Positions 10,530 to 21,092 of a stretch of DNA of 39,023 bases are shown here, in pieces. The stretch lies in NCBI GenBank assembly GCA_964555845.1, contig CAZKUA010000009.1, positions 1 through 39,023 on the forward strand. The letters run 5' to 3'. The number at the start of each line of letters is the position of its first letter. Position 1 is the stretch's first letter. A program made the translations under genes and the position numbers. The notes under the pieces were generated by a model. The model saw only the letters and a program-made list of their open reading frames with translations, did not search any database and had not been told where the DNA came from. The stretch comes from JALNXF01 sp964555845. GTDB taxonomy: Bacteria; Patescibacteriota; Gracilibacteria; BD1-5; UBA2023.

Positions 10530-10583
10530 CCTGTCATTTCGAGCCTCCTCTGTGTCATCCTGAGCTTGTCGAAGGATCTATTA
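10530..10583. repeat. Composite of two palindromic repeat families
   Basis: CCTGTCATTTCGAGC (10530-10544, family 2, also inverted at 15856-15885) is followed by GTGTCATCCTGAGCTTGTCG and AAGGATCTATTA (10551-10583, family 1). The two elements lie side by side in the dcd-thyX gap. Confidence 0.75.
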
Positions 10584-10612
10584 AAATAATTTACTAATTT
10601 TAAACCCCCTAA

Positions 10613-12307
10613 ATGAAAACTTGAACACTAAGTAAATTACTTAATCAAAGAGAATATACTCAAAATGAAAAAATAGTAATTGAGTATTTTTTTACTAATA
10701 CAGATAAAAATATTTATTGTGCAAAAGATACTCTTCCTAGCCAAGTTTGGGCATTTTTATTATGACAATATTCAAGAAGTCATCTATCTCTCAGAGACAG
10801 ATTCTTAAAAATTTTTGAAGACCAAAAAAATGCCTTTAAGGAATGAAAAATTTGAAATGATGAATATATTTCATTAGAAGAATTAGCTGAAACTATTAAA
10901 CAAAAAAATGATATTAAATTACAATATTTCTACGATAGAGCTACTTCTTTTTTAAAAAAATGGTGAGTAGAATATGGGCATAATTCTATAAAAGATTGAG
11001 ATGTTATAAGATTTGCTGCAGAGTGAGTAAGTCAGGTTTTCACGAAAATTATTGAATCACCTTTCCCAGCACTATGAGCTTTTCAAGAAACTTCCACTAG
11101 ATATATGCCATTTTCAAAAGAAAATATTTTATTTCCTCCAGAAATTGAAAAATCAAGTTTTAAAGAAGAAATTAAATCTTCAATTTATGAATTATTTGAG
11201 GTTTATGAGAAATGACTAATTATTGTAAAAGAAGCTTTAATAAAGAATTCAATTTTTAAAAGAGAAGATTTTACAAGTGAAAATACCTTTAATTCAACTC
11301 TAAATACAAAAACTTTCGATATTTGTAGATATTTACTTCCATCTGGAACTGCTACCAAATTATGATGTAGTTTTCAGACTAGAACACTAGAATCTCACAT
11401 TTCATATATGTTATCTCATCCACTTGAAGAAGCTAGAATTATCTGACAATCTATTTGGGAAGAAGCAAAAAAAATATCACCAGGATTACTTAATCACGTA
11501 GCAGAAAATAATTTTGATATAGAGAGAAATTCAAATTTATCTTCTTGGGCAGATAATTATTTTGAAAATAAAGAAATTAAAACCCTAATTTATAAATGAA
11601 TAAGTGAGGATGATAGATTAAATATAGTGTATATTTGAAATCTTGATAATGATATTTTGGCCTCTATTTTATTTGAATCAGCTAGAAAATATTGACCAAG
11701 TTATAAAGAATGTCTTGAAAATGTAGAGAAAATGAGTAAAGTAGAAAAAGAAAATTTAATGGAAACTGCACTATGAAAAAGATGAAAATTTGATAGAATG
11801 CCAAGGGCTTTACAACATACAAGCGTGTTTGCCGAATTTTTACTTGATTTTTGAGCCTATAGAGATTTACAAAGACATAGAGCAACAAAGCAAATTTGGC
11901 AATGAGTTACAGCAATTCATTGATACAGTTACCCAGAATATATTGACCTACCTGGAATGGAAGAATTTAAAAAAATGTATGATACTATAATGATGAAATT
12001 GGTTGATTTATGAAAAAAGGTTATTAAAGAAAATATGTATTTAGCTGAATATACTGCAGCCTTGTGACACCTTATAAGAACAACTTACGAAATGGATCCA
12101 GGGCAAATTGCTTATTTAATTGAGCTTAGAACTACTCCGCAAGCTCATCATAGCTACAGAGATATAATTATTAAATTATATGAAAAAATTCAAGAAAAAG
12201 CTCCAATATTTGCAAAATATATAAGAGTATGATCTGGAAATACCTCTAGAAAAGATGAGGCTGAAAGAATAGAAGCAAAAAAAATTGCCCTATGAATTAA
12301 GAGTTAA
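10613..12307 (+). CDS. ThyX-like flavin-dependent thymidylate synthase, duplicated two-domain form (564 aa)
   Basis: ThyX methylates dUMP to dTMP with methylene-tetrahydrofolate, NADPH and FAD. This protein is more than twice the usual 220-250 residues and looks like two ThyX units. The first (about residues 115-170) has GHNSIKDGDVIRFAAEGVSQ and then FQETSTRYMPF, matching the ThyX S-x-x-S-x-R-Y substrate segment, but ESPFPALGA stands where RHR is expected. The second (about 410-510) has LQRHRATKQI with R421-H422-R423 and, later, YLIELRTTPQAHHSYRDII, matching the terminal LR...A.x.xIR segment. Each half therefore keeps different active-site parts. Its position between dcd and tmk supports a thymidylate role. 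Activity is inferred. Confidence 0.85.
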
Positions 12308-12348
12308 TTTTTTACAAAATGATATTTATTTACTAACTTTATAAAATT

Positions 12349-12516
12349 ATGTGAAATTGATTAGGTTTTAGACATGAACTTGAATTAACAGAAAATAGAT
12401 TTGTTATTTTAGCTACTCAAGCTTGTGGAGAATGTGGTAAAAATTGTGAGATAGAAACTCAAGAAAGTTGTGAGGCCTTTAGAAAAAGAGTAGAAGAATT
12501 AACCTATGTAAATTAA
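12349..12516 (+). CDS. Small cysteine-rich protein (55 aa)
   Basis: It reads MGNGLGFRHELELTENRFVI then LATQACGECGKNCEIETQES and C, ending at TAA. Four or five cysteines are arranged C-x2-C-x3-C-x8-C, which could bind zinc or an iron-sulphur cluster or act in thiol redox. It has no signal peptide. A TAACTTT box lies 8 bases before the ATG, and its stop overlaps the tmk start (TAATG), so the two are translationally coupled. Its place between the thyX-like gene and tmk hints at a small partner in nucleotide metabolism, but this is only inference; I recognise no family. Confidence 0.7.
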
Positions 12517-13214
12517 TGAAAAATAAATTTATAGTAATAGAATGAGTTGATGGATCTGGAAAAGCAACTCAGACTAAATTATTAGTTGAAAATCTAAAAA
12601 AAGATTGATTTTCCGCTGATAGTATTAGTTTTCCAGCTTATTGAGAATGATCTTGTAGATTTGTGGAAAATTTCCTAAACTGAGCTTACGGTCATCCTTC
12701 AGAAGTAAATTGATATATCTGAAGTAGCTTTTATGTTTTGGATAGATTTGAACAATCTCCAAAAATTAAACAAAAAATACAAGATAATGATTTTTTGATT
12801 TCAGACAGATATTCAACGGCAAATTTTGTTCATAGATGAACTCAGTTTTTAGAAAAATGAGATATTCATTGATTACATCATTTTTTTGATTGGGTGTATG
12901 ATTTTGAATTTAATAAAGCAGGATTACCACAACCAGACTTAATTATTTTTCTTTCATTATCGATGGAAAATATTAAGAAAATGATAAATAAAAAAATAGA
13001 TCAGCACAGAGAATATAATCTTAGTTGATGACTTGATTTAGCTGAGCAAGATATTAAACATCAGGAATATTCTCTCCAAGTTTGAAAAGAATATTTACCA
13101 AAATATTTTAAAAATTATGTCGTTCTTGAGTGCGAAAATGAAGCTTGAGAGATTTTGACCATAGAAGAAATAAACAAAAAGTTAATTACTTTAATTAAAA
13201 ATTTTATTAAATAA
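12516..13214 (+). CDS. tmk: Thymidylate kinase (232 aa)
   Basis: Phosphorylates dTMP to dTDP with ATP. The P-loop IEGVDGSGKATQTK (residues 8-21) has Gly10 encoded by TGA. The dTMP-binding DRYSTANFVHRG segment corresponds to the DR-Y/W motif, and the LID-like region lies around HREYNLSGGLDLAEQD. At 232 residues it is slightly longer than typical Tmk (about 210); the region LEKGDIHGLHHFFDWVYDFE is extended, as in a divergent Tmk group. The ATG overlaps the stop of the small Cys protein by one base. It acts directly after the ThyX-like enzyme in the dTTP pathway. Confidence is high for a dNMP kinase of the Tmk family. Confidence 0.93.
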
Positions 13215-13225
13215 CCTTATTTTTT

Positions 13226-13654
13226 ATGAAAGTTCGTATAAAAACTAGTGATTGACAGGCTCTTAATTACGAGAGCGCTTGAGCTTGTGCCTTTGATTTT
13301 AAGTGTGTGAGTGAAATTACTTTTGCTCCGGGAGAATTTAAATTAGTAGAAACTTGAGTTGTTGTGGAAGTTCCGGCTGGATATGTTTTGCAAACTTCTC
13401 CGAGAAGCTCTACTTTTAAGAAATTTGGATTAATTCAGACAAATTCAATTGGAATTATTGACCAAGATTATTGTGGAGACTCAGACACTATTAAATTCCC
13501 ATTTTTAAATATGAGATCAGAATCTGTTACACTTGAGGCTGGAACTCGCGTCGGGCAGTGAATGTTTGTGAAAATTGATATTGCGGATTTTGAAGTAGTA
13601 GAGACTATGTGAAATAAAGACAGATGATGATTTGGAAGTACAGGTCATAAATAA
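13226..13654 (+). CDS. dut: dUTPase (142 aa)
   Basis: Trimeric deoxyuridine triphosphatase, which converts dUTP to dUMP and keeps uracil out of DNA. The motifs appear in order: motif 1 AGACAFDFK (usually AGxDLxA), motif 2 PRSSTFKKFGL (RSS), motif 3 NSIGIIDQDYCGD (usually GxIDxDYxGE), motif 4 RVGQ, and motif 5 RGGFGSTGHK (RGxxGFGSTG) at the C-terminus. Motif 1 carries Phe where Leu is common, but the catalytic Asp is kept. It follows tmk by 11 bases, with a TAACCTT box that overlaps the tmk stop. With dcd upstream it turns dCTP into dUMP for the ThyX-like enzyme. Confidence 0.94.
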
Positions 13655-13663
13655 TTTCATTTT

Positions 13664-14875
13664 ATGAAACAAAAAATCTACATTATAGACGGGTATAATT
13701 TTATTTATAGGCTATTTTATGCTGTTCCAAGCTTTACTTTAAAAGATTGAACTCCGGTTAATACGGTTTTTGGACTTGCAAAAATGGTCTTGTCTTGGCA
13801 AGAACAAGACAAACCAGATAAATTAATTTTTGTAGTTGATAGCAAATGAAAAAACTATAGACATGATATTTATGAGCAATATAAAGCCACAAGAGATAGA
13901 ATGCCAACAGATTTAAAAACTCAGGAAAATTTAATTTTTGAACTTTTAGAAAAATTTGGAATTAATCCAATTTCAAAGATGTGATTTGAAGCTGATGATA
14001 TAATTTGAACTTTAGTTGAAAAATTAAGAACCGACAAAGAAAATGACATTTATATTTTGAGTTGAGATAAAGATTTATATCAATTTATAGATTGAAATGT
14101 CGCGGTTTATGATACTATGAAAAGAAAAATTTCTCACACAAAAGAAGCTCAAGAAAAATTCGGAGTTGATCCAAAATACATAGTTGATTATCTCGCAATT
14201 TGTGGAGATAGTTCAGATAATATTCCAGGAATTCCAGGTTTTTGACCAAAAAAAGCCGAAGAGTTAATTAATAAATTTTGAACTCTAGAACAAATTTATG
14301 AGAACATTGAAAGCCTCACTGGAAAGACAAAAGAAATACTAGAGCATAGCAAAGAAATCGCTTTTTTAAGCAAGAGGTTAGCCACAATTGATACAAATGT
14401 AGATATTGGTGACTTTTCACTTTCAGACTTTGATTTTATCTCAAAAAAACTTATTAATGAAGATAGTATTTCTTTTTTTAAAAAACTAGAATTTAAATCC
14501 CTAATTCCAAAAACTCACCAAGAAGAAGTAAAAAATTTTTCATCCCTTTGAGTTAAAGTTGTAAAAATAGAAAAAGAAAACGAACTTGAAAACTTGAAAA
14601 ATAAAATACTAAAAACCTGAAAAGTATCTATTTCTACAATCTGAGAAAATAGTTTTTCACTAGATGAAATTAGTATTTATTTATGAGAAAAAGAAGTTTA
14701 TGAAATAGACACAGCAAAGCTCTATATTAAAGATTTTTTATCTGAAATTTTAGAGAGTGATATTACTATTTATTGATATGAATTAAAAGAAGATTTAAAA
14801 AGAATTTGGTGATATATTGAGGAAAGAGCAGTAAAAACAGAAGCCTTAATTAAGTCTCAACAAAGCTTGTTTTAA
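13664..14875 (+). CDS. Stand-alone PolA-type 5'-3' exonuclease with a degenerate 3' domain and a clamp-binding tail (403 aa)
   Basis: The first 290 residues are the 5'-nuclease (FEN) domain of DNA polymerase I, which removes RNA primers and flaps. YIIDGYNFIYRLFYAV, FVVDSKGKNYRHDIYEQYKA, FEADDIIGTLVEKL, ILSGDKDLYQFI and the H3TH segment CGDSSDNIPGIPGFGPKKAE hold the expected metal-binding acidic residues. The region from about 305 to 395 looks like the start of a 3'-5' exonuclease-like domain (ITIYGYELKEDLKRI) that is cut short and lacks the DxE catalytic pattern. No polymerase domain follows. The last residues, KSQQSLF, resemble the beta-clamp-binding motif (QxxLF). It converges on and overlaps the next gene by four bases. 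Confidence 0.9.
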
Positions 14876-15825
14876 TTACTAAAACTTCAAATAACTCAAT
14901 TTAAATCCGCTCATCCAATAAATTGGAAAATTCAAACACTCAGTACTATTATAAGAATTCAAATCACTATATAAATAAGGGATGATTTTGCTTTTTTCAT
15001 TTTTTCTTCATTTCATCAACTTGTTAGAATTGTCATTCAAGTATAAATTATCAGCACTATTACAATTATTCAAATAAATCAGGTTGTGTATTGGATTACA
15101 CTTCTAATTATTTTAACTGTATCTGATAAATTTGGATTTCAAAGTGCTTGTCAATTACAAGTTGTCGCGAGTCATGTATTTGTACAATTTACGGTTCAAT
15201 AAATACTATTTACGAGAGTTGTAGAAATTTTTACAAGTATAAATCATACTATCGCAGCCATTACTCCTTGCACTCATTTTTTGTATTTTTCTTCATTTCA
15301 TCCACCTGTCACAATTCCATAAAATGATAAAATTGCCACAGAAATAAAAATAAAAGATGCCATAACACTCATTAATTTTATAATAGGATTTAGTACAGAA
15401 CTCGAGAATCCTGCTGCTGTAGATTCAGAAATTCATTTGTCATAGAGTGATACAAAGGCGACATAAGATACTTGCATTATAATTATTCAAATTGATACCC
15501 AGAGGATTGAAAGTCTCCATTTTTTAATATCTTCTTCTCCTCCGGTTCAGAAAAATAATTTTATAGTAGTCACAAATAAATAAAGTACAGCTATTGCTAT
15601 AAAAATATTTTTAGCATCTTTTGCAACAGAAAGAAGTAAATTTCTCGCTCATTTTTCTCACACAAAATCTCAAGTAAAATGCTCATTTTCTTTGAAAATA
15701 TCCAAATAACTTCATCTATCACTAGATGCTTTTGCGTCAACTGTCTTAATGTCAGAGATTGCAAAAACCGAAAAACTAGAAAAAAGCAGAGTTATTAAAA
15801 ACAATATTTTAAATAATTTTCTCAT
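14872..15825 (-). CDS. Polytopic protein with three VirB2/TrbC-like units (317 aa)
   Basis: A signal peptide (MRKLFKILFLITLLFSSFSV, cut near FA) is followed by three copies of a helix - GG-EE-KK loop - helix unit. The loops are FGTGGEEDIKKWRLS, VTGGGNEEKYKKWVQG and LTSGGNEEKMKKAKSS. The last, with IIVLIIYTGMTIL before it and LIYIVIGILIIVLS after it, closely resembles the VirB2/TrbC-type pilin-like proteins of CPR bacteria, which normally have one unit in about 100 residues. Here three are fused. The gene lies 69 bases downstream of the 991-aa VirD4-like ATPase, so it is likely part of the same envelope machine. It may be a channel or inner-membrane platform rather than a pilin subunit (inference). 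Confidence 0.75.
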
Positions 15826-15855
15826 ATTAATAATTGAATTATTTTATAAATTAAT

Positions 15856-15885
15856 AGATTTCTCGCTAACGCTCGAAATGACAGG
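15856..15885. repeat. Palindromic repeat, family 2 (CCTGTCATTTCGAGC)
   Basis: On the minus strand it reads CCTGTCATTTCGAGCGTTAG followed by CGAGAAATCT. A partial copy is at 10530-10544. It lies between the ATPase stop and the start of the triple-unit gene. Confidence 0.7.
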
Positions 15886-15894
15886 TACGGGGAA

Positions 15895-18870
15895 TTAAAT
15901 TTTAGGTTCATCACTCGCTTTTGATTCATTATCAATCTTTGGTTCTTCACTCTTGATTATTCAGAGGCGAGACTCGATTTCCATGTCTACGTATTCTTTT
16001 TTTCTTCAATACATTTTGCGAGAATATTCTTTGATAACTTTGGTTACTTCTTTATTTTTGTAGGTATTATCCCAGAATGTCTTCATATCAAATGGGCGAG
16101 TTGTAGCATTATCAATATTTAATTTGCAATAAGCTGTAAAATTCGCAATTCAAATTATATCTTGTTGAGACAAGAGTGGTGCGTATTCTTTTTCAAGATA
16201 CTCTGCATCTTCCGCTCCGACTTTAAATGACATAATAGTTCAGGCATTTCAGAAAACTGCATCTTTAATTGATGGTTTTCCGTCATTTTTCTTATTTCAT
16301 CCGATTTGTGCGATGTATTGGTGGGCCATAATAAGAGCTAGGTGATACTTACGAGCTTCTGATAATATCTCTCCGAAAGTGTCAGTTGCAAAATTTTGGA
16401 ACTCATCAACATATAGATAAAAATCCTTTCTTTTGTCTTCTGCAATATCAGCTCTACTCATCGCTGCCATATTTATTTTTGATACAAATATCAATCAAAG
16501 AAGTTGGGCATTTAGGTCTCCTATTAATCATTTAGAAAGATTTACCATTAACACTTTTTGATTATCCATAATTTCCCTTAAATTAAAGGCAGATTTTGGC
16601 TGACCTATAATATTTCTAATTGTCGTATTTGTAATAAATGGTCAGAATTTAGAAGAGAAATATGGTATCATTTCTTGTTTTTCGCGGTCTCCGGTATTTG
16701 CATATTCATGCTCCCAGAATGATTTTACAACTGGATTTTTAATTTTTGAAACTTTATATTTCATAAATGCATCATCCACAAAAAGACGCGGAACGTCAAT
16801 TAAAGTTCCTCCTTCGTCCTCATCATCCATAAGAGTTAAACAACCATTTCTGAAATAATGTTGAATACGAGGACCAAAAATTTCCTCATTAAATATTTTA
16901 ATAAAAATACTAGTAGCATCCATTGCCGCTCTATCTTTTTCAATTGCTCTTAGATTTGGATCACGACTAATTATATCAAGTAAATTTAATCACATAGGCC
17001 TTTCAGTATCTGATGGATCAAAAATTATTACATCTTTTGCTCTCTCTTTTGGAGTGAATGAAATTACATCTTCAACCAAATCCCCGTGTGGATCTATGAT
17101 ACAAAGTCAGTCTCCAGCCCATAAATCTTGACGAGCAAGATATCCGATAAATACTGATTTTCAACCTCACGATTTTCAGATAATATAATGATGTCTTCCT
17201 CTATCTTTTCTGGCAAAATAAATTGGAGTCTTGATATTTCTATATTCATTAACTCACATTAATACTCAATCTTTGAATAATGGAAATCCTCAAATATATC
17301 TCTGAGCTTCCTCAGAAATTGGCATTTTTCAGTCATCAGTTGGTTTTCATTTTCTATCTCATTCTTTTTCTACATTTACAGTTTCGCCCGTTATTAATAC
17401 AAAGTTTTTATTTTCATCTTTAAATAAATTTTTATTTTCATCAACCTTAAGAAGTGATCAATCTTTTGTATAAATATTTCAAAAATTATCTCTTTTGTAA
17501 TCATTTAAAATTAAAGGCTCACGAGGTGATTTCAGATTAGAAGGTGGTGTAATCATCTTGTATTCAAGCCATTTTATTACTGGAGATTTATTGTAATTAA
17601 TATCTGGGAAATGATATAGAGTTGAGAGCTCATCTATTGAAAAAACACTTTTATTTTGCAAAAGTCAAATTAACTTAAATTTGAAAGCTATATATCTAAT
17701 TGGAGTCAAAATAAAACTAAATAAATCTTCTGAAACCCTCGGATCATCGAGTTGATTATTATATTCATCTGTAAAAATTCAAGTTACAGAAAGCAGATTA
17801 TGAAGTCATTCCTTAGCACTCGTTTCGTCCAAAGAAGCAACCAAAAATCTAATGGATGCTTGAAATCATTGCTGTCCAGCAAGTTCTCAAACTGCTTTAT
17901 GAGATTCTTGTTCTGCCTGATTAAATATTTTATACGAATCTCACCCACTCGCTCCAGGTGCGTTTGAGCCAGCAGTTTCCTCGTTATTTATAAATCTATT
18001 TAAAATCCAATAAAATGGATCTAGAATTTTTTGGATTAATTCCATTCAAAGAGATGCTTTTATTCATTTTTTATATTGTCATTTTGCAACAAGACTTGCT
18101 CACTTTTTGGCTTTTTTATTCCAGGCTTGTCCAAGAGGTTTAATTACCATTTGAAATACAGCTTTATCTGTTTTTTTAAGAGTTCAAAATGCATTTGTAA
18201 TACTTGAGAGTGGATCATCTTCAAAATATTTATAAGTTTTTATTGGGAAAATATCAGTATTTACTTTTCCAGAACTCACAGCTTTTAGTGTATAACCTGC
18301 CGGTTTAATATCTATATAATCTTTTTTGTCTATAATTTTTACCTCAGCATCCGGATAATTTGAAGTAATTTGTTGAGTTACAAGCGTTGAGCATTCTCTA
18401 TAAGTAACCAAATAAAAATGAACTTGTCCCTCATTATAAGCTATTTCAAGCGAAATTTTTGCATGATTGAAAATCATATTTAAAATTGCATCTACAAAAC
18501 TAAGTTCATTTATTTTATGAACCGCTTTATAAAAGATAGACATTATTCCTATTTTTTCCTTGAAATCTTTTTTTGTTTCTTTCTCTTTATCAAGTTTACT
18601 ATCAGCCCTTGGAAGGCTTACTTGAATGTAAACTAATCTTTTTGATGTATAAATTTCATAAAGGAGTCTTATTAATTTTAGAATAAGAAAAAATATTATT
18701 ACAAAAATCAATATATTAACCGCATATGAAAACCAAAGCCCAACAGTATCAAAAAAACCTCAAGAAGATTCTGCAGTCGGGGCAGTAGTTTTTTTTGTAT
18801 TTTGTATAATTTTAGTAGATACTCATGCTATCGCGTGGGCCTTAGATACGAATAAATCAGCAAAACTCAT
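15895..18870 (-). CDS. VirD4/TraG-like membrane-anchored ATPase, 991 aa (paralogue of 2777-5188)
   Basis: An N-terminal membrane segment at about residues 48-65 (VNILIFVIIFFLILKLI) is followed by a region parallel to the 803-aa paralogue (PRADSKLDKEKETKKDFKEK, FPIKTYKYFEDDPLSSITNAF split as shown). The ATPase core has Walker A IIGKSGGGKS (565-572) with three of its glycines as TGA, IIDPHGDLVEDV just after it, Walker B LYVDEFQNF (D822, E823) and AHQYIAQIG. Compared with the paralogue it has about 190 more residues, mainly in the middle region before Walker A. The 3' tail is acidic (KSEEPKIDNESKASDEPKI). It is followed by the VirB2-like triple-unit gene. The role is probably energising a type IV secretion-like or pilus-like machine (family-based inference). 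Confidence 0.87.
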
Positions 18871-18935
18871 ACTAGAAAATTAGAAATTAAATTTAATTAT
18901 ATTCAATATACCATAAAACCCTCAAAAAGGCAAAA

Positions 18936-21077
18936 TTAAATCATTTTTTTAAACTCATCGAGTGATAAAATTTTCACTCAAAATTCTGTAGCTTTTTGTA
19001 ATTTAGATCAGGCATTTTCTCCAGCAATCAAAAAATCTAGATTTTTTGAAACAGAAGTTCTTGTCTCTCATCAATTTTGCTCTATTATTTTATGAATTTC
19101 ATCTCTCGAGATTTCTGAAAAACTTCCAGTCACACAAAATGATTTATTTGCAATTTGGGAATTAAATGTAATATTTGAGTTTGGTTTTACAGGAAGGATT
19201 ATATTTATTTCTTTTAATAAAGCTATTACAGGCTCTTTGTACTCCTCAAAATAATAAACAATATTATGTGCTCAAACAGGTCCTATATCTTTTATTTCTT
19301 GTAAATCTTGAGGATTTAGGGAGGTTAATATTTCAAATAATAGATCCTTCGACTCCGCTACGCTTCGCTCAGGATGACGAGTAAGAGAAATTACATAATT
19401 CGCAAGAATTTTTCCGGTTTTTTTACCAACTTGGGGAATTCCGAGAGCCACAAAAAAATTGGCTAAATTCATATTTCTAGAATTTGAAATAGCATCAAAT
19501 AAATTTTGGGTTTTCTTGGTTTCAAAGCCTTCTAATGCCAAAATCTCATCTTTGAATTTTTCTAAATTATAGATAGATGCAAAATCTGTTATATATCATT
19601 TTTCTATAAAAAGCTCAATAATTTTATCACCCATTCCATCAATATTTGCTCAAATTTTACTTACAAACAAAACAAAAGAACCCAAAGTTTGAGCTGGACA
19701 TAGTTTTTTATTTGGGCAATACCAGGCCACTTTTCCGGTGTCTTTTTGTAAAACAGTATTGCAACTTGGACAATTAGTTGGGATATCTAGCATTTTTTCT
19801 TTTCAACTTCTTGCTTCAGTTATCACACTTATTACCTCAGGAATTACCTCTCCGGCTCTCACGATAAAAACTTCATCTCAAATTCGCACATCTTTTTTAT
19901 GTAGCTCATCATAATTATGAAGTGTTGCTTTTGATACAACAACTCAGCTTACATTTACAGGCTTGAGGTGAGCAATTGGCGTGATAATCCCAGTTCTTCC
20001 GACACTGTGCTCGATATCAAGAACTGTAGTTCTCACATTTGTTGCTGGGAATTTGTATGCGATAGCATATCTTGGATGATGTTCGGTAGTTCCGAGTGTT
20101 TGCCAAAGAGATAAATCATTTAATTTTATCACAAGTCCATCAATTTCAAAAGCAAATTTTGGTTTATTTTCTCAGAGTCTTTTTATTTCATTTACAATTT
20201 CACCTATATTTTTTGCCTCAAAAAAATACGGCGAAACCTGAAATCCAAGGGATTTTAAGAATTGTAATTCATTAAAGTAAGAGAAAGATTTTTGAAACTC
20301 TGGCAGGGAACGATTGCCATCGTTCCCTACATTTCATCATTTCTCCAAATAAGGGAAACTATATGCGAAAAATTCTAAATTTCTTGATTTTGTAACATTA
20401 TAATCTAGTTGTCTAAGGCTTCAACTTGCGGCATTGCGAGGATTAGCAAAAAGTTTTTCTCCGGCTTCTAATCTTTGTTTATTTAAATTCTCAAAAGCTA
20501 AAATCGGCATAACAACCTCTCATCTTACCTCAATTTCTTCTTCGATTTTAAATGGAATTTCCCTTGGAATTGATTTAATTTGCATTGCATTTATCGTAAT
20601 ATCTTCTCATTCAATTCCATTCCCACGAGTTAGAGCTTTTATTAATTTTCAATTTTTATAAGTCAAACTAACCCCAAGTCAATCAAATTTTAACTCAATT
20701 ACATATGGAAGCTCCATTTCCTTTTTTAAAATATTTAAAATTCTTTTTTCAAAATCCAAAATATCCTCACTATCATAAGTATTATCCAGGCTTATCATCG
20801 GGTAAATATGAACTGCTTTTTGGAATTGATTACTCACTAAAACATCAATTTTAGAGGTTGCAGATTCTTCGTAGTTTATACCATATTTTTCCTCTAATTT
20901 CTTTAAAATTTTAAAAAGCCTGTCATATTCCTCATCAGTTATAACCGGAGACTCCTCATTATAATAAAGCCTATTGTGTTCTCTTAAAATTTCTTGAAGA
21001 GAGACTATATCTTGCTTTCCAAGATTTGAACCATTTTCAAGATAATAATTTGATTTTGTAAGTAGGTCTGAGGTCAT
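18936..21077 (-). CDS. ligA: NAD-dependent DNA ligase carrying two in-frame palindromic-repeat insertions (713 aa)
   Basis: Seals nicks in replication and repair using NAD+. Domain order is normal: Ia domain (LQEILREHNRLYYNEESPVI), adenylation domain with the catalytic KFDG lysine at about residue 130 and TRGNGIEGEDIT, the OB-fold with GRTGIITPIAHLKPV, a Cys4 zinc finger (CPSC ... CPNKKLC), helix-hairpin-helix motifs (IPQVGKKTGK, IKDIGPV) and a C-terminal BRCT (SFCVTGSF...). At 713 residues it is longer than the usual 670. Two insertions explain part of the excess: residues about 250-259 (GNDGNRSLP) and about 566-580 (TRHPERSVAESKDL), both translated from palindromic repeats. The ATG lies 15 bases after the hicA stop. 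Confidence 0.95.
19338..19380. repeat. Family 1 palindromic repeat inserted in frame in ligA
   Basis: AATAGATCCTTCGACTCCGC through GCTCAGGATGACG is the inverse of the element at 5197-5237. In ligA it encodes HPERSVAESKDL between two helix-hairpin-helix motifs and contains no stop in the ligA frame. Confidence 0.85.
20303..20330. repeat. Family 4 palindromic repeat (GTAGGGAACG...CGTTCCC) inserted in frame in ligA
   Basis: GCAGGGAACGATTGCCATCG plus TTCCCTAC forms a hairpin with GGGAACGAT/ATCGTTCCC arms. It shares the AATGTAGGGAACG end with the copy at 24887-24911 between ftsA and ftsZ. In ligA it adds GNDGNRSLP to the adenylation domain. Confidence 0.8.
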
Positions 21078-21092
21078 ATAATTAGTTAATTA

